NCBI RefSeq assembly: GCF_949628215.1
Contig: NC_134276.1
Span: 104,105,756-104,169,755, forward strand
Direction: 5' to 3'
Source: Phalacrocorax aristotelis
Lineage: Eukaryota > Chordata > Aves > Suliformes > Phalacrocoracidae
DNA length: 64,000 nucleotides
Shown piece by piece: positions 23,013 to 36,681 of the stretch. Every line of letters starts with the position of its first letter. Positions within the stretch are counted from its first letter, which is position 1. A program made the translations under genes and the position numbers. The notes beneath the pieces were generated by a model. The model was not told the origin of the DNA and made no database searches. It saw nothing but the letters and a program-made list of their open reading frames with translations.

Positions 23013-26000
23013 CTTTTCTCTCTGCCTTGCTTGTTGTCACCAAAGTGAAGGCATTGAAAGAATGTCAAAACTCACTAGTTTATAGTAAGAACAGATGCTG
23101 TCAGGTGTAAGTTATTCCAGCTGCTGCTGGTGCTGTAAACAGGCTGGAATAAGAGATCTGGAATGTCTTCTAGCCACAGTTTCTAGAAATAGCGTTATTA
23201 TTTACATACAATCAGATTGTTGGAGCTAGCAGAGCAAACACTAAAAGCACAAACCTCTATTTATATAGAAGAATGTCTTGTTAGAAAAGAATCTTCCCGT
23301 GCTTTGTGCAGCTTAGCATGGAGCTTCTGATTCAGCACACAAATATATCAAATAAGGTCAAGTATGATACAATTTTGGTGTCACGCTGAATTCATGGTAG
23401 AGCTAATATTGTTACAGTCCTGTTGTGACTGACATAAACCTGTCACATTTTCAATAGGGTGATTCATGAAAGGTACAGGAGAATCAATGGAGATAAAAAT
23501 AGGTAATGCAATAACAGCATCCATCTCATGATAATTTTGCTTGTATTATACTGAGTAACCTGATTAAAAGGGTCATGTTTAAATGTAATCTGGCAAAACT
23601 GCTTATAAAAATGAGAGTGAGAGAGAAGGAACCCAAACTGGTAAGCTTTGCAGGTAAGCCAAGGGGTAATACGTCAGTCTCCACAGGACACACAACCCCC
23701 GTCACCAGCAGTGAGCTCCCTGTATGAGCGGGAGAGCAGGCAGCCCCCACCATTTGTGAAACCTGCTCTTGACTGGAGAACCACACGCAGCCTGGCACAT
23801 TTCCACCTGACGAGAGCCAAAATGAAATAAAGAGACCTTGAATACTATCCTACAAAGTTAAAAATCTCCTTTGTATTCACGCCTAGGATGGTACAGGGGT
23901 CTCTGGGTCTCCGTGGCCTGTGATTATGCCCGAATATTTTGAGGTCATCCTATCTGTCCTAGCTAGTACGAATAATGCATTCTGTGTTTTAGGATGATTC
24001 TGCCATTCTTCATTACATACTTGATGGACTCTGGAGTATGTTACTCAATGAAAGAAAAGACAGCTGTGAACACATAAAACACAGTGTTACAACTTAGTTT
24101 ATTTTAATTTTATTAATTTTAATTTTTTCCCATGTTACTGATCTCTAAATACAGACAAGTATTTTGGGTGAGGTCTCATATAACCTGAAGAGCTCCCTGA
24201 CCTCCAAAGAGGACTTATATCATCTGAGGATCAGATGATCAGTTTGTTTGTACTGTGTCCTAAATAAAACCCCCATTACTGCTAGATCCCTTTTGCTGGA
24301 TAATGATGCTGCATTTATTCTGAGACACACTAATGCTTATATTGCAAGGGAAAGGGAAGATAGAAGGGCTCAAGGAACAAACTATTTGCTGACCTAATGA
24401 AGGTTAGACTTGTCTTCTACTTCTCCCCATCATACAGCTACTGGAACTTCAGCTGCCTTTCTTGTTGCCGCTTGACCTTCTCCCTGCAGCAGCACCTGTG
24501 GTTCTCCCCTTTCTCCAAAGTCCTCTTGCCTATCCCCAAATGACAAGCAGCAAGAGGCAGTAGTGTTGTTTCCAAGAGACACATAGCCAGCAGACCACAC
24601 CTGCAGGTAATTTGAGGTTTTCCTTTGGTGAAGCCATCTACTACATTTCTCAAACTGGTTCTCACAAGATTTGTAGGAATTTTATGACTTTGAGGCCTCT
24701 CTCATTTGCCAAACTTGTCTAAAGGTGGCTAGTGGTTCAATTATTCGTGCTAAAAGGACTGAGATAGGTGAGCAGATAGCATGATTTTGCAAACCTTATT
24801 TCCATAGAAAATCCTGCTAAAAAGGGGACTTAAATTCTTTGGCTTAAGAAATCAAATGCATCTGTTACCCACAAGTTAGATTATATCTGAGATAGCCAAA
24901 ATACGGGTTTCCCCATTCTACACTCTGAAAATGTAAGATCGAAATCAAAGTGTTGCTGCTCTTGCCATGAAACCTGTGCTTTTGGAAAAGATTAAATCTG
25001 GGGAGATGGTGTTCCTTGTGGGGCAAGAGCAGATTCAGATGTTATGCTAGTTCCATTCAAGCCACGCAGCATTATGCCAGCAATACCTTTGCTTCCCCTC
25101 GAGCCTGGGGGACAGTGCAATGAGGATGTAGACAGACATCAAAGGGAAAAGTTACAAAAGCACTTTCTGGAATATCAGGCCGATCTGTGTAGCTCAGCTT
25201 TCTCTTCATTACAGAGAAACATGTTTCAAGAAATCAAGAGGCATAGGAAGTTCAGAAGCACAGTCATGTTTGTTATTCGAAAAGTGTGATCTACATCCTT
25301 CAGGCATCTCAAAATTTATGCCACTCTCTTATGTTGCGGATGTTAACTAAAGCACAAAATCAAATATTTAATCTTACTGTAAAAACCCTTTACAATGCAG
25401 AATATTCACAGGTAGCTTCATAAACATCTATGTTAGAATTAGAAGGAAGGAAGAAAAACCCTTGCAAAGGCAGCCGAGAGCAACTAAGGGAGATGATGTC
25501 CTCTACTACCTAACGTGGTGGAAGAAGAGCTCGGACGTGTGTTGTTTTCTCAGTGACTCAGACTGCTGCCATATGCAGAAAGGACATGGAGACATTAGGA
25601 AAGCAGATGATACATTTGTACAGTGATACATGCGGATGGTGAACACAGCTTATATGTATGGACCACATATGGTAACAGGAGTGGCAGTCCTTCAAACAGT
25701 ACAGTACTGCTTCAGGCTGTAGAGTTTTGCTGACTTGTTAAGGTAGGTATAGTCCTCCAAATTCCTGCCTGTCACCATTTTTCAATCTGTGCTCCTTTCC
25801 CCTGCCCTCACAGCCCTAAAAATTGGAGCTGGAGGCTGCTTCTGAAGCCTGCAGCCTTGACTTACAAAGGTGATCATTTTTATGAGATTCAATGATTGGA
25901 GCTCTGCTACAATAGCTCTTTACTGCAGTCTTGCTATCTCCTGTCATCATGAGCTCAAGCGACGGTACACAAGGAGGATAAAGAAAAGGAAATGGAATGA

Positions 26001-29000
26001 AAAAATCTGAGATAAGAGCAAATTGGCAGGTTGATGATAATCTTAAGTATGTGGCACTGTGTTTATGCACATTTTCTAGTTTAACTGAAGTACTTTCCAG
26101 CGTGCAACATGCTTAAGAGATTATGGAATACAGGATTTATTGCAAAAACTGTCATGAAATTCTCAAATACACTTCTCTTAACTGGCCTATTGCATTGTGC
26201 TCCAAACTTGAAAGAACACTGCGATGTGAACTCAAATGTCTAGCAAGTCATGTGAATGTGCTTATAAAACTGCCAAGACAGTATAAGAATGCATTTGCAG
26301 CTAATGGGGAATAAGGGATTTATTAATTTTTCTTTCAGTAGGGACACCTTTGTATTAAGCTGAGACTCGAAGATGTTCAGTATTTCTGCCAGGAGAAGAA
26401 AAAAAATTACCAAATTGTAAGAAAGGCAGCAAGTTTCCTGGCTTTGTAAGTCTTAAAAATGAAAATAGCTGGCAGTGACAAAACAACGACAACTCTTGCT
26501 GCTGCTGACAGTCTGTTACTTTTACAGTCACCTTCCAGAGCTTTATTGCTTATCATCAGATAGAACAGTTGGCCCCAATGGAAAAGACAGGTTGCTACAG
26601 ATGACAGGATCTTTACAACAGGCAATCATGATGGCATTAGTGTTTATCCACTGCAGTAAGTGTATAAATCACAGCAAATGGGCTTCCCCTTGGAGCTGGA
26701 ATCTGTTGTGTTATTTTTGCCCAGCCACAAGTATTTATCCACCAAATGGTGAAATTGCCAGACACACTTTATGCCTAGTCCAGTGAGCAGTTAGAGGTTA
26801 CTGTCCACAGATCACAAACCCGGTATTAGAATGCCACTTGGATACACAGATGTTAAATTAAAGGTAGTTTGTGTATTTATTAGAGAGCTCTCCCTACTCT
26901 GTGTGAGCTAGAGGTGTTTTGTAATCTGTCGGTGTAAATGAATACAAGGTTTAAATGGGTAATATTGCTCTTTGAGGTCTTCAGTGGGAGAGTGAGGCAG
27001 CGTATTACAGACATGGGGCTGCATACTGTCCCCAGCTCATGTATGAAACTCACTGTTGTCAGCAGCTTAGAAGCAGAAGGTTAATTTTACCTAGGTAAAT
27101 ACTGATATGCAGTTTTAGCTCCACAGTCAGACTGTTTATTTTTATAGAACAGGCACTTCCCAGAAAATGTTACATAAACCAGAGGAATTACAATATAAGC
27201 ATCCTCTGGAGCTTTTTCATTCCAGTTTTCAATGTCGGGCAGTATCCAGTGTTAGAGGTTTGAAAGGGAGAAATTAAAAACCTTGTAATGGAGAATTATG
27301 GAAAGATATCCCTCAAGAAAGCTCTTTCCCAGCTTTTTACCTTCTGGTGTTTCACCAGTTACTAACATGGATGAATTCTGCATTTAGTCTTACGTGATGT
27401 AATTGTAGCTGTTCTTATTCTCCCTGTGTCTCATCTTTTCTTGAATCCCACTGAACTCTCAGTTCTCAGTATCACCTTGTAGCAACACATTCCCCAAGTT
27501 AATTATTCTTTGTATCAAACAACATTTTCTTTTATCGATTTCAAATTTGGTGCTTTCCTATTTCACTGAGTATCTGCAGGTATACATACGAATGAAAAGG
27601 GTAAACTGGAGAGGTTAATCTTCCGCCTGTATCCCTTTTGCTATTTTCTGTATCTGCATCACATTTTCTCTGCTCGGTTCATCTGTTGGCTGCTCCATAC
27701 CCAAAGACAGAGCCTGAGCTGTGAGCTAGTCTTCATTTTCCTCAGTATTAATAGTCAAATCCAAATCTTAGTTGCAGTTAAACAAGGTGCCATTTTGTTG
27801 AGGGGAAAGGAAAGAAACAGCTAAGAGAATGGAGAGTGATTACTTCTCCCTCTGGAGGCATCCTAATGGGAAATTTTCGTCCTGAGAGGAAAATTCCAAG
27901 GTTAAACAAGAGTAGAAGAAATTTCACAGTGTAGAGTGTGCATCTATGCTTTTGCTTCTGCTCTCTTTCTTCCCTTTGGTAGAAAAGAATGCCCTGAGAG
28001 GAGCAGCATCTTCTGATCTCCTAAAAAAACTCTCCCATTTTCCTAAGAGCCCCGCAGAGGTGAGCTCTCTCCTGTAAAACCCTGCTGTGGCATTGTATTT
28101 TTTTTTACATGGCACTCCGAGGTCACCCAAATGTGCTTTTATAGCACTTCTCCCTCTGCCTCTGGAGGACACTTTCTTGTACAGAGCAAAGCTTAACTTC
28201 TCTTATACTGAAAGCATATGACGTTACCCTCTAGAGATACAGCTATAGATAGGTATCGCCTCCTGTGTACGCACTGATATAAAGGAAAGGGTAATTTTCC
28301 ATATGTAAATTATAAAATCAGGTATGACATCAGGCCTTCCATCCTACATAAAGTTAACTTTTCTGAAAGTAGGCTGCCCCCCTCACTAGACAAAGCTTCC
28401 TTTGAAATCCACCTCCCACCTTTTATTCAACACTCTGTTTTCTGGAGCTCTCTCGCTTGACCTATTCTGTAGAAAGTTTTTGGCCACTTTGTGAGAAAGA
28501 AAAGTTAGTATCTTGCTAGCTATATTTGTCCACAGATAATGCTCTAATATGTATTTTATGCAACAGTGAGGTAAGAACCCATATAAAAAAGACACAGGGA
28601 CATGCTCTCTGATCTTGTCTGGAAAGACTAGGATGCTTCCCTGGGGCTAAGTTCAGATCTGGAAGTAAAACATGCAGTGATCTAAATTGTCCTGTGGGGT
28701 TTTGAGACATGGCCTCTTGCACAAAGGATAAAAATTATGGTCGTCTTTAAGCTCAGCGGTTCATGTGTGTACAAGTCAGAGGCAGGCATAAGCAACCACA
28801 AAGGGCTGAGTTCGTTGTCTTATTCAAAAAGATGAAAGCTATCTATGAAATCGAGAGAGCAAAGGGTGTACCCTTGGCATCTTATGCTTGCCATCTAATT
28901 TTAGTGCTGTGAAAAACAGGGGTCTAGTTATTTGTATCCACATTATTGTCACCCTCTTCTGTTCCCATTTGTGGTATGTATCTCATCCCTATGAAATGGG

Positions 29001-31219
29001 CTTCTGCTTGCAGCAGCAACTGTTCTTGCCTTTTCCTTTAAAACAGGTGTTATTCTTTGTTTTATTATAAGCCAGGGAGCTAGTCCGCTAGGCACAGTGT
29101 AACCAAATACTTGTTTTTTCAGTGTGGGATTTACGAAAGTGCTGTAATTTGTCTTGTTTGCACCAAACGTTCTCAATGGCAAAAACTCAAGACTTCATTG
29201 GAGTAGGGTTAGGCCATTATCAAGCACTTCTAGATATTTGTAGCTGCTAGTTTTCTGTCCTCGGTACATCAATAGATGCAAAACAAGACTCTGTACTGGT
29301 AAAGTGAGTTTTTCCGGGTATGTGTTGCTGCAAAGGAATAAAGGTATTTGTAACGATCCGTATCCAGCTATAATGATGCATATCCAACTAGGTGCTTGGA
29401 AATGTACCAGAAGTCTTTCCTGGTGGTCCAGCCCCAACAGTGTATACAGCAATATTAGTATTCATTAGTCCCATTGCTTTTACTTCACATGCAGGAATTC
29501 TGGAAAATGCAGAATTGCTGAGAATTAATTTCTGATAAAAAAAAGAAGAGCAATTCTTTAAATTCGTAAATCTGCTGAGAGCCATGTCAAGAAGAGCTAC
29601 TTGGATTTGTGGTTTTTTTTGGGGGGAGGTTAATAACAGGAAGGAAGAACTTACACTGAAGGATTCCTGAGATCATGAGAATAGATTACATGCCTTTTCC
29701 CAAAGGAGAGGCACCTCTGCAGTGATGGAATACCTTTTCAAAATGCACTTTACAGCTGCAGTAAGCCCGCCAGTACTCCTCCTTTCTTTTCTTAAAAAGA
29801 AAAGGAAAAAAAAAAGAACTAGTCATAGTTAGGCACCAGGAGCTGAGTGGTATTTCATTTTTTTGCCCAGGATGAAAATTATACATTTCACCAAGGAGCA
29901 ACCCTGAGAAATACAAATGTACTGGAGAAATTCACTATTTTATGTCCATTCAAATAAGCCAAGTTTGCTTGAATTAAAACCACCTTCACTTTACCTGCTT
30001 TTCACTTTCCTGAAAATCTAGTTTTTCAGAACTCTGAGAAATATGAAATATACAATATTTACCCCAGTAAGCCCTCAGAGGTTTTTAAGGACATACCTGC
30101 TCACATGTGTACAGGGGGACACAGCCAGCTCACTGCAAAGGAGATATCAATGAATCATTGCAGAACATAACCTTAGCTTGTGTGCTGTGTCAAGGGAGCA
30201 CTAGCGTGGCTCCACAGTTTCAACTGCAGTCCTTACTTTTATTCACCCACCTTGGGTTGCTGATAGAGATGCTTAATATTTGTGTAGGCATGCACTAACA
30301 GGATGTCTACTGTGCAACGTGCCATACAAGGACACATTTTGCAAAGAAGCAAATGTGAAACGTAATTTTAAATAGGAGTGAAATCCTACAGCATCAAGTT
30401 TATATCCACTTAATAGTCTAAAAATTGCAAATCAATAGAAATAGAGAGGCTCACTAGTATTAACTGGCCTTGACCTATGCTATCACAGTGTCTTTTGTTA
30501 TAGAGGAAATGTTGTTAGGTTGCTTAATTTATATCTATAGTAAATAGAAATAACCCTTTGCTGCCTAGGTCAAACAGTTCATTTTGTATGGAAAAAACCA
30601 CATCCTCATACTGTTCCTGTGATGAGCAGCTTGTCCTCATAATCAGGTGAAAATAATACAGGCCTGAGAACTTATATATTTTAGTACTGAGAGACTACAC
30701 CCTCTTCAGTTATGGTGTCTTTAGACATGCCTTGGCATGAGGCTCTTCCTGCATTAGCAGAAGGTGCTGTAGACCTGTCCACTAAGACAGGGGACAGCCC
30801 CCCTCAAGCGGCTGCAGGCATTTGTGGTGGCTGAGATCTGCTGTGCTCTCACGAGATGCCCACTGGTGGTAGGCTGGCATTAGGTTATCCTTCTGGAGCA
30901 CATCTTCCCATTTAGCTTCATCCAGATGCGAAGTAGCTTGTGTGCCCCAAGTCTGCTCCAGGGTGCAAGCAAAAATCTGATAACTGGGAGCGATCGGGAG
31001 ATTAACTTTGAAAACATAACGTGAGTTTTGGCTGAGCTAAACCACTACACGTACCTGCTCCATAGGGGGCTTTTCACTCAACACCTAACAGTAGCAGAAG
31101 CATCGTCACTACTAAACCAACTACGTATACACACTGTGTGCCCTGTATCTTAAAAAAGATATGCTATAAGTTTGTGTGCTCCAAAATTTTGCTCCGTACT
31201 GGATCTGTCACTCACAGGC
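23013..31219. other. Intronic stretch, nothing recognised
   Basis: AT-rich sequence. A 10-bp inverted repeat (TTATTCCAGC / GCTGGAATAA, 21-base loop) lies at 23112-23152. No open frame shows domain or splice support, and no repeat family was recognised. Confidence 0.45.
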
Positions 31220-31286
31220 TTGTGTGCCAAACATTTTAGTTGGCACACAACTAAATGTACACAATTAAATGTAAATAAACATTTAG
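31220..31286. repeat. Two adjacent inverted repeats
   Basis: A perfect 11-bp stem, TTGTGTGCCAA (31220-31230) with TTGGCACACAA (31240-31250) around a 9-base loop, is followed at once by an 8-bp pair, CTAAATGT (31251-31258) with ACATTTAG (31279-31286). It could be a cruciform or hairpin site or the end of a small non-autonomous DNA transposon. No target-site duplication was identified. Confidence 0.7.
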
Positions 31287-34065
31287 CTGCCCTTCTTTGG
31301 TAGTCCAACAAACCCCAGTTGTGCTAATAACAGAACAAAGCCACTGTCAATGGTGACATTTCAAACTGCAGCTTTTAATGGAAGCATGGGCAAATCTTTA
31401 TAGCAGCGCAAACATCATCAGCGTCATCCTAGCAGCCAGTCCTGCTGAGGAGGATGTGTGACTGTAAATTGGGGACATTGACAAAAGTGATGGTAAGAGC
31501 AGTCAAAGGAAGTGTGAAAAATTACGCACTGGCTATGATAAAGTTAGATAAGGAAACTAGTAAATGAAAAAGCAAATACACTGTCAGGAGAGTCATGTTG
31601 TACGTAGTGAAAGAGTATAGCTGCCATACAGCAGGGATGGGCTGGAGCCCAGGGAAAGGATCCCTGGGGGACTGCAGGCTAATTTAGTGAATAGGATTTA
31701 AATTTAGTTCAGCTTTGTCTGTTATAATGGGAACCAGTAACAATAAACCGTAACTTCTTAGAAGTTTCTGTCCAGTTTGGGAGGAGGCAAATAAAGGCTG
31801 AGAGATAAAGAAGACACATTTTTAATTTTTATTTTAAGTTATTTGAGTTAATTTTAAGGCTATGTAGCAGAAGTGAGCCGGGACCAGACTCTGAATCCAA
31901 TATAGCTCTCCTTTCTTTAAAATCAGTATAGGAGACTTATCACAAATGGGTCAAAAGAGACAGAAATGTGTAACTTAGCTTCAGAACCAATCTGGTTACA
32001 TAATCATCGGACTCTAATATAAGCTCTGTCAGTAACGATGATATTTTTGGCTGTGGGCAGGCAACATAAAGAAAGAGGGAATTCCTGGGTAGAGCACACA
32101 TCCCTAAAGATGACACTGAAAACACTAGATTCACTCTCTGAGCTCACTTGTTAAAGCAAGTGCAACACCAGACTGCCCCAGGGTGTGTGGAGTTGTCACA
32201 CTCAGCCCCTCTGAAATGGGAAATTTCTTGGGAATTTGCAGCCGAACAGGAGGAACGTGGGTGCCTGGTATGCCCTGTGGTTCAGCTGCCGTTTGGGAGT
32301 TAACCATAGGTCAGGGCAATTGCAGCGTATTAGAGAATCCATGTCACTATACAGCTTCAAATGCATTTCTCCCCCAACCTGTTCCTACAGGGAACATTCG
32401 GCAGAAGAGAAAGTAGGAACCAGTCTGTTTGCCTTTATTCGTGCCACTGGCCCAATGGGCTTTCCATAGGTTTTCAAGGTTAGGGTATTATAAAAAAATC
32501 CTTCTTTGTTCTTTTTTTCTTGTCACAATGTGCGCTGCTGTTTTGGTCACTTTGCACTTCCTTCCTAAAATAAGTTCGGAAACAGCTGGGAACTCTCGCA
32601 TAGTGAAAATCTAGTGAAATGTTAATACCAGGGCAGTTTTTCCCCAGGTGATATGATCTTAGTTCCCCCAGGAAGCCTACCTTAGGTGCCATTTGCCAGC
32701 ATGCCATTTGCTGCTCCCTATCTGTTTGCCTTGGCTTCTCCATACAGAAGCTGAAGAAATGATCTAGTTGGAAGTTTTATTCATGCCTAGAAGATTAACC
32801 ACCCATTTGTGAGCTATAAAGCTTTTTTTGGCTTTTTTGTTTTTTCTTATCAGCTTTGGTTATATTTTATTTTGTGGTGGCAAGTGTTTTTATGAGGTGT
32901 CAGCCATTCAGGTTTGGGAAGGTGTGCAGGAGTTGTTTGGTATACAAATGAGAACATCATGGGGAAACTATGAGAGGAGAAACTTCAGGCAGAAGCACAC
33001 TATCACTGCTTTTGCAATGTGCAAATGCATTTCCCCCCCAAACCTGCCTATAAATAGAGCAACAAGATAATAGGTAAAGAAATTAATTAAAAAAACAAAC
33101 AAGCAAATGAAATATTTAGTGAGCTTAGAGAGAATATCCTTCTTGTGAACCCTGCACTGAATGGCTCAGCACCATCTAGTCTGACATATTTTTAAGTACT
33201 GAAACGTCACATATTTTTAATGTGGAGTAATTTTTCAAAGAAAAGATCTGTGGAGTGGAGAGAAGAGTTTGTGTGTATCAGGTAATATGGTGACTGTGTT
33301 CCCTGTTCATGAGACTGGGGTAAAGGAAGAAGTGGATCCCAAAATAAGCTCTGCCCGCGTTCCACTCTTAGCTGTCTATTTTTAAGGTTTATAAGGGAGA
33401 ACTCTGACACATGGTGATTTTCCTGAAAAATGGCAACCAAGGTTGGGTGGATAATTGACATGTTGCCAGCTGCCTTGGTGCATGTGTGGTTACGACAATT
33501 CACCCTACTAGGTGGATTTTTTTCACTTTTTGTGAGTGGGCTTAGAGGTGAACCTCAGTCTACTGTCCTCACATTAAAACAAATTTTTTCATAAATACAA
33601 ATATTCTGCCATGGGGGTATTCGTTTGCTAAAAGCAGAGTTTGTTACATTTTTTTATTTACACAGGAATAAATAGTGTCTTTGATAGTTTGGTTTCCATT
33701 TGATCTGATACCTAATATTTTTGATTCCAAAGTCAAAGGAAATTGAAGGATAAACTACAATTTTATCTGATGGGGATAACTGTGATCCAATGAGGCATTT
33801 TTCCTAGAGACTGGATCAGCCTCAAGAGCTAAACTGATCACAAAGGAAGTTCATGGGAAAAAAAGCCAATTTGACAGGATTCATTTGTCAAGATCAATGG
33901 TGTGCAACCCCAATGAAAAAAGAGTAACTGCATATTCTCCACGTGGAATTGTAGTCATTTTTTCTACTGCTCTCATAAGAAATATGAAGAGTGCCACCAG
34001 CACGTGTCTAAGCTGAGAGTTATTATAAGTGGCAAATAAGACTTAATTCCCTAAAGAGGTTTTTG
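31287..34065. other. Intronic stretch, nothing recognised
   Basis: AT-rich, with short A-runs and T-runs and chance ORFs only. Confidence 0.45.
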
Positions 34066-34118
34066 TTATATATTTGTTATATATATTTTATATATAATAT
34101 ATATAAACTATATATTTG
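34066..34118. repeat. AT/TATA low-complexity tract
   Basis: Irregular TATATA/ATATAT with TTTGTTATATAT phrases. It is self-complementary and probably a decayed (TA)n microsatellite. Confidence 0.85.
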
Positions 34119-36658
34119 ACTTAATAACTCAAATATAGGAAAATGACTTCAAATTGTGTTTCATGTTTATATTCCAGTCTGGATTTTTCTAAACAGATGT
34201 GGTATTCAAGCAAAAATTAAGCTGTTTACTTTTTACTGTGTTTGTTTATTTTTTTGTTGTTGCCTTTTGGGTACGAACACTGTTATACAGAACTGGCATT
34301 TTTAAAATGGATGCACGTTCTTTTCAAATACATAGCACGTTAGACACTTCACCCCAAGCAAACCTCAGAGTAGACTCAGCAGGGGAAAAAAAAAAAACAG
34401 CCTCTGGCACAAGAATCTTTTTGCTCCCCTTTTTGGATGACCTGAATGTCATAGGAAAGGTTGTCTGGTAACATTCTTGGTTTACAGAGTTGTTCATATT
34501 TGGAAGAGCCAAATCTCGACTCCAGTAAGCTGAGCCAGCCATAATGGGCCCTTCGATGTCCTGAGCCCCTTCAGGGACGTTGTTCTTCCCCAAGTCTCCT
34601 CTGCCAGATGCACTTGCACTGTCTCTGGAGAGGACATGTCTGACAGGGAAGAGAGAGTCCTGTGGAAGTCTAAGAAAAGCGATGTTTGTGGATTACTACC
34701 AAAACACTCTTAAGACACATTTTATATATAACAGCTGTTGCATGTTTGTGGCGTACTCACATACGTGGCAATGTAGGATGAAGAAATGGATTTATTTATT
34801 AATTTATTAATCAGGAATAGTATTTATTTGTGGCTATATTTGAAGCTGCCAAACATGCTGCTGTGGTAGATGAACTTTTCTGTCTAATTTGGGATTTAAG
34901 TGGCCTTGCATAATGATGGGATTTCTGGGGGCTGCATGGTTTTCCTTGGAGTTACAGGGTTAAGTCTTGTTTCCTCTTGCAGGTCTCCAGTTCATCCATA
35001 AATAGATCTTCCAAATTGTTTGATTTCCTTTGTATGAGTCTCATATTTCAAGTTATAAAAGCTTCAGGCTTCCCTTTGTAGGCAGCAAACCCAAGTAAAA
35101 TATTCTGCAAAATTGTATGTACGTATAAATAGGACACGAGAGAAGTTACCAGCACTGCATGAAAATGTTGGTTGCCTTCAGTAAGAGGGCTGCTCTGCAG
35201 GACTACGCAAGGAGCCCAGACTGTTAGGGAAATTTGGTAGAAGTGAGTTTAGTAACTTCCTAGCTACATGAAAGTAACCTCAGTAGTGTGTTCCCTTTTC
35301 CTTGCCTCAGTACTCCTAGACACTATGGTATTTTATATGTACAATGCTATTTAATATACTCTTAACCTCAATTTATATACCATTTTGGTTTTGTCTCAGA
35401 GAATCGTATTATTAGTTTGGCCATGTTTTCCTAATCTTTTATTTCCTCAGGCACAAAGTCTTTGTAAAACTGGCAGCTTGCTTAACTAGCAGTGGGGGCA
35501 ATGGCATCATTGACATATCCTGTGATCTATGTCCAGTTCTTTCCAAAGGTGCAATCTATTTTAAGGAATTCATTTTCCTTTGGGATAGTCAGTAGATTTT
35601 TAGTGTTATTTAATTACACTCACTTGCCTATTAGATGGTGCTCTCTGATCACTGTAGCACTGTCCATTGTATGAGAATTAGATGTGCTGCTTAAAGAATG
35701 AATTTAATATCCTTTCCCCAACTTCACTTCTGTATTTTCTTCTTCCTTGCTTTTGTTTCTTCTGTCTTGGCTATCACAACACTTTGGTTATATCAGCTCT
35801 TCTTCACTATTGTATCCATTCGATCATTTTCTGATTTTTGCTGAATTTTACTTCCTCTGGTACAATTGTACGACTCTTCCCTTCTCCCTGCTGCAGATCC
35901 GTTTCTCCCTGTTCAGTCTGCTGGCTTTCAAGTGCCATTTAATAAAGTTCTGACCACTGTGCTAAGTGCTTGAGATAAATGTCATTTACCTGCCAAAACA
36001 GTCCATGCAGAGCAGAGCTGTAGAAATGAAAAAGATGCACTAAGCCTTACAACTGCAGGCTTCCTGCCCTGCACAGCTGCCTCTGCAGAGCTCAGATCTG
36101 GACTACCCTTCGTGCAAATGACCCCCCAAGTACAACATGGCGGAGGACTGAGCTGCAAGAGGGGGTATGCCACCCCCATCCTTTGCCAGTGCCTAAAGGC
36201 AAGACTTAGCAGGCTGAAGACCCTCTCATTATGGAACAAAGCATTTTTCCAAAGACATTTTCTATCATTTACTTGTTATCAGTATGGAGCTGGTGAACAA
36301 CTGGGAAAAAGCTTGAATCCAGAATGTAATTATATAGATGAATATCTAACATAGAAAAAGTGCCCTTCTGAGAAATAAGACTTCCTTTCAATACCAGTGT
36401 GCATGCTTGCAAAAATGTGAAAATTCGTGTACCTGAAGACACATAAAACATCTCTTAGTTTTCTTCCCAGAGATTTAATATTGTTAATTCAGGGGAAATT
36501 GGAATAATAGCATAGCTAAGAGATAATTATGCAGAGCGCAGATCCTTGCTCATTCTATATTTCTACATGGTACAAACTTCTTTCAAAATGGGCTCTTCTG
36601 CTTCTTCCTGAATTTCTTCTGGGTCCAAATTCAGGGAAGTGTGCTTCATCCTATAAGA
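34119..36658. other. Intronic stretch, nothing recognised
   Basis: AT-rich sequence and pyrimidine-biased around 35480-35950; no coding, RNA or repeat-family signal. Confidence 0.45.
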
Positions 36659-36681
36659 GGTCACCCTCCCTTAGGGTGACC
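36659..36681. repeat. Perfect 9-bp hairpin
   Basis: GGTCACCCT, loop CCCTT, then AGGGTGACC. It sits at the edge of a locally GC-rich stretch (36650-37050). The stem is short and GC-rich and would be stable in RNA; there is no evident family. Confidence 0.7.
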
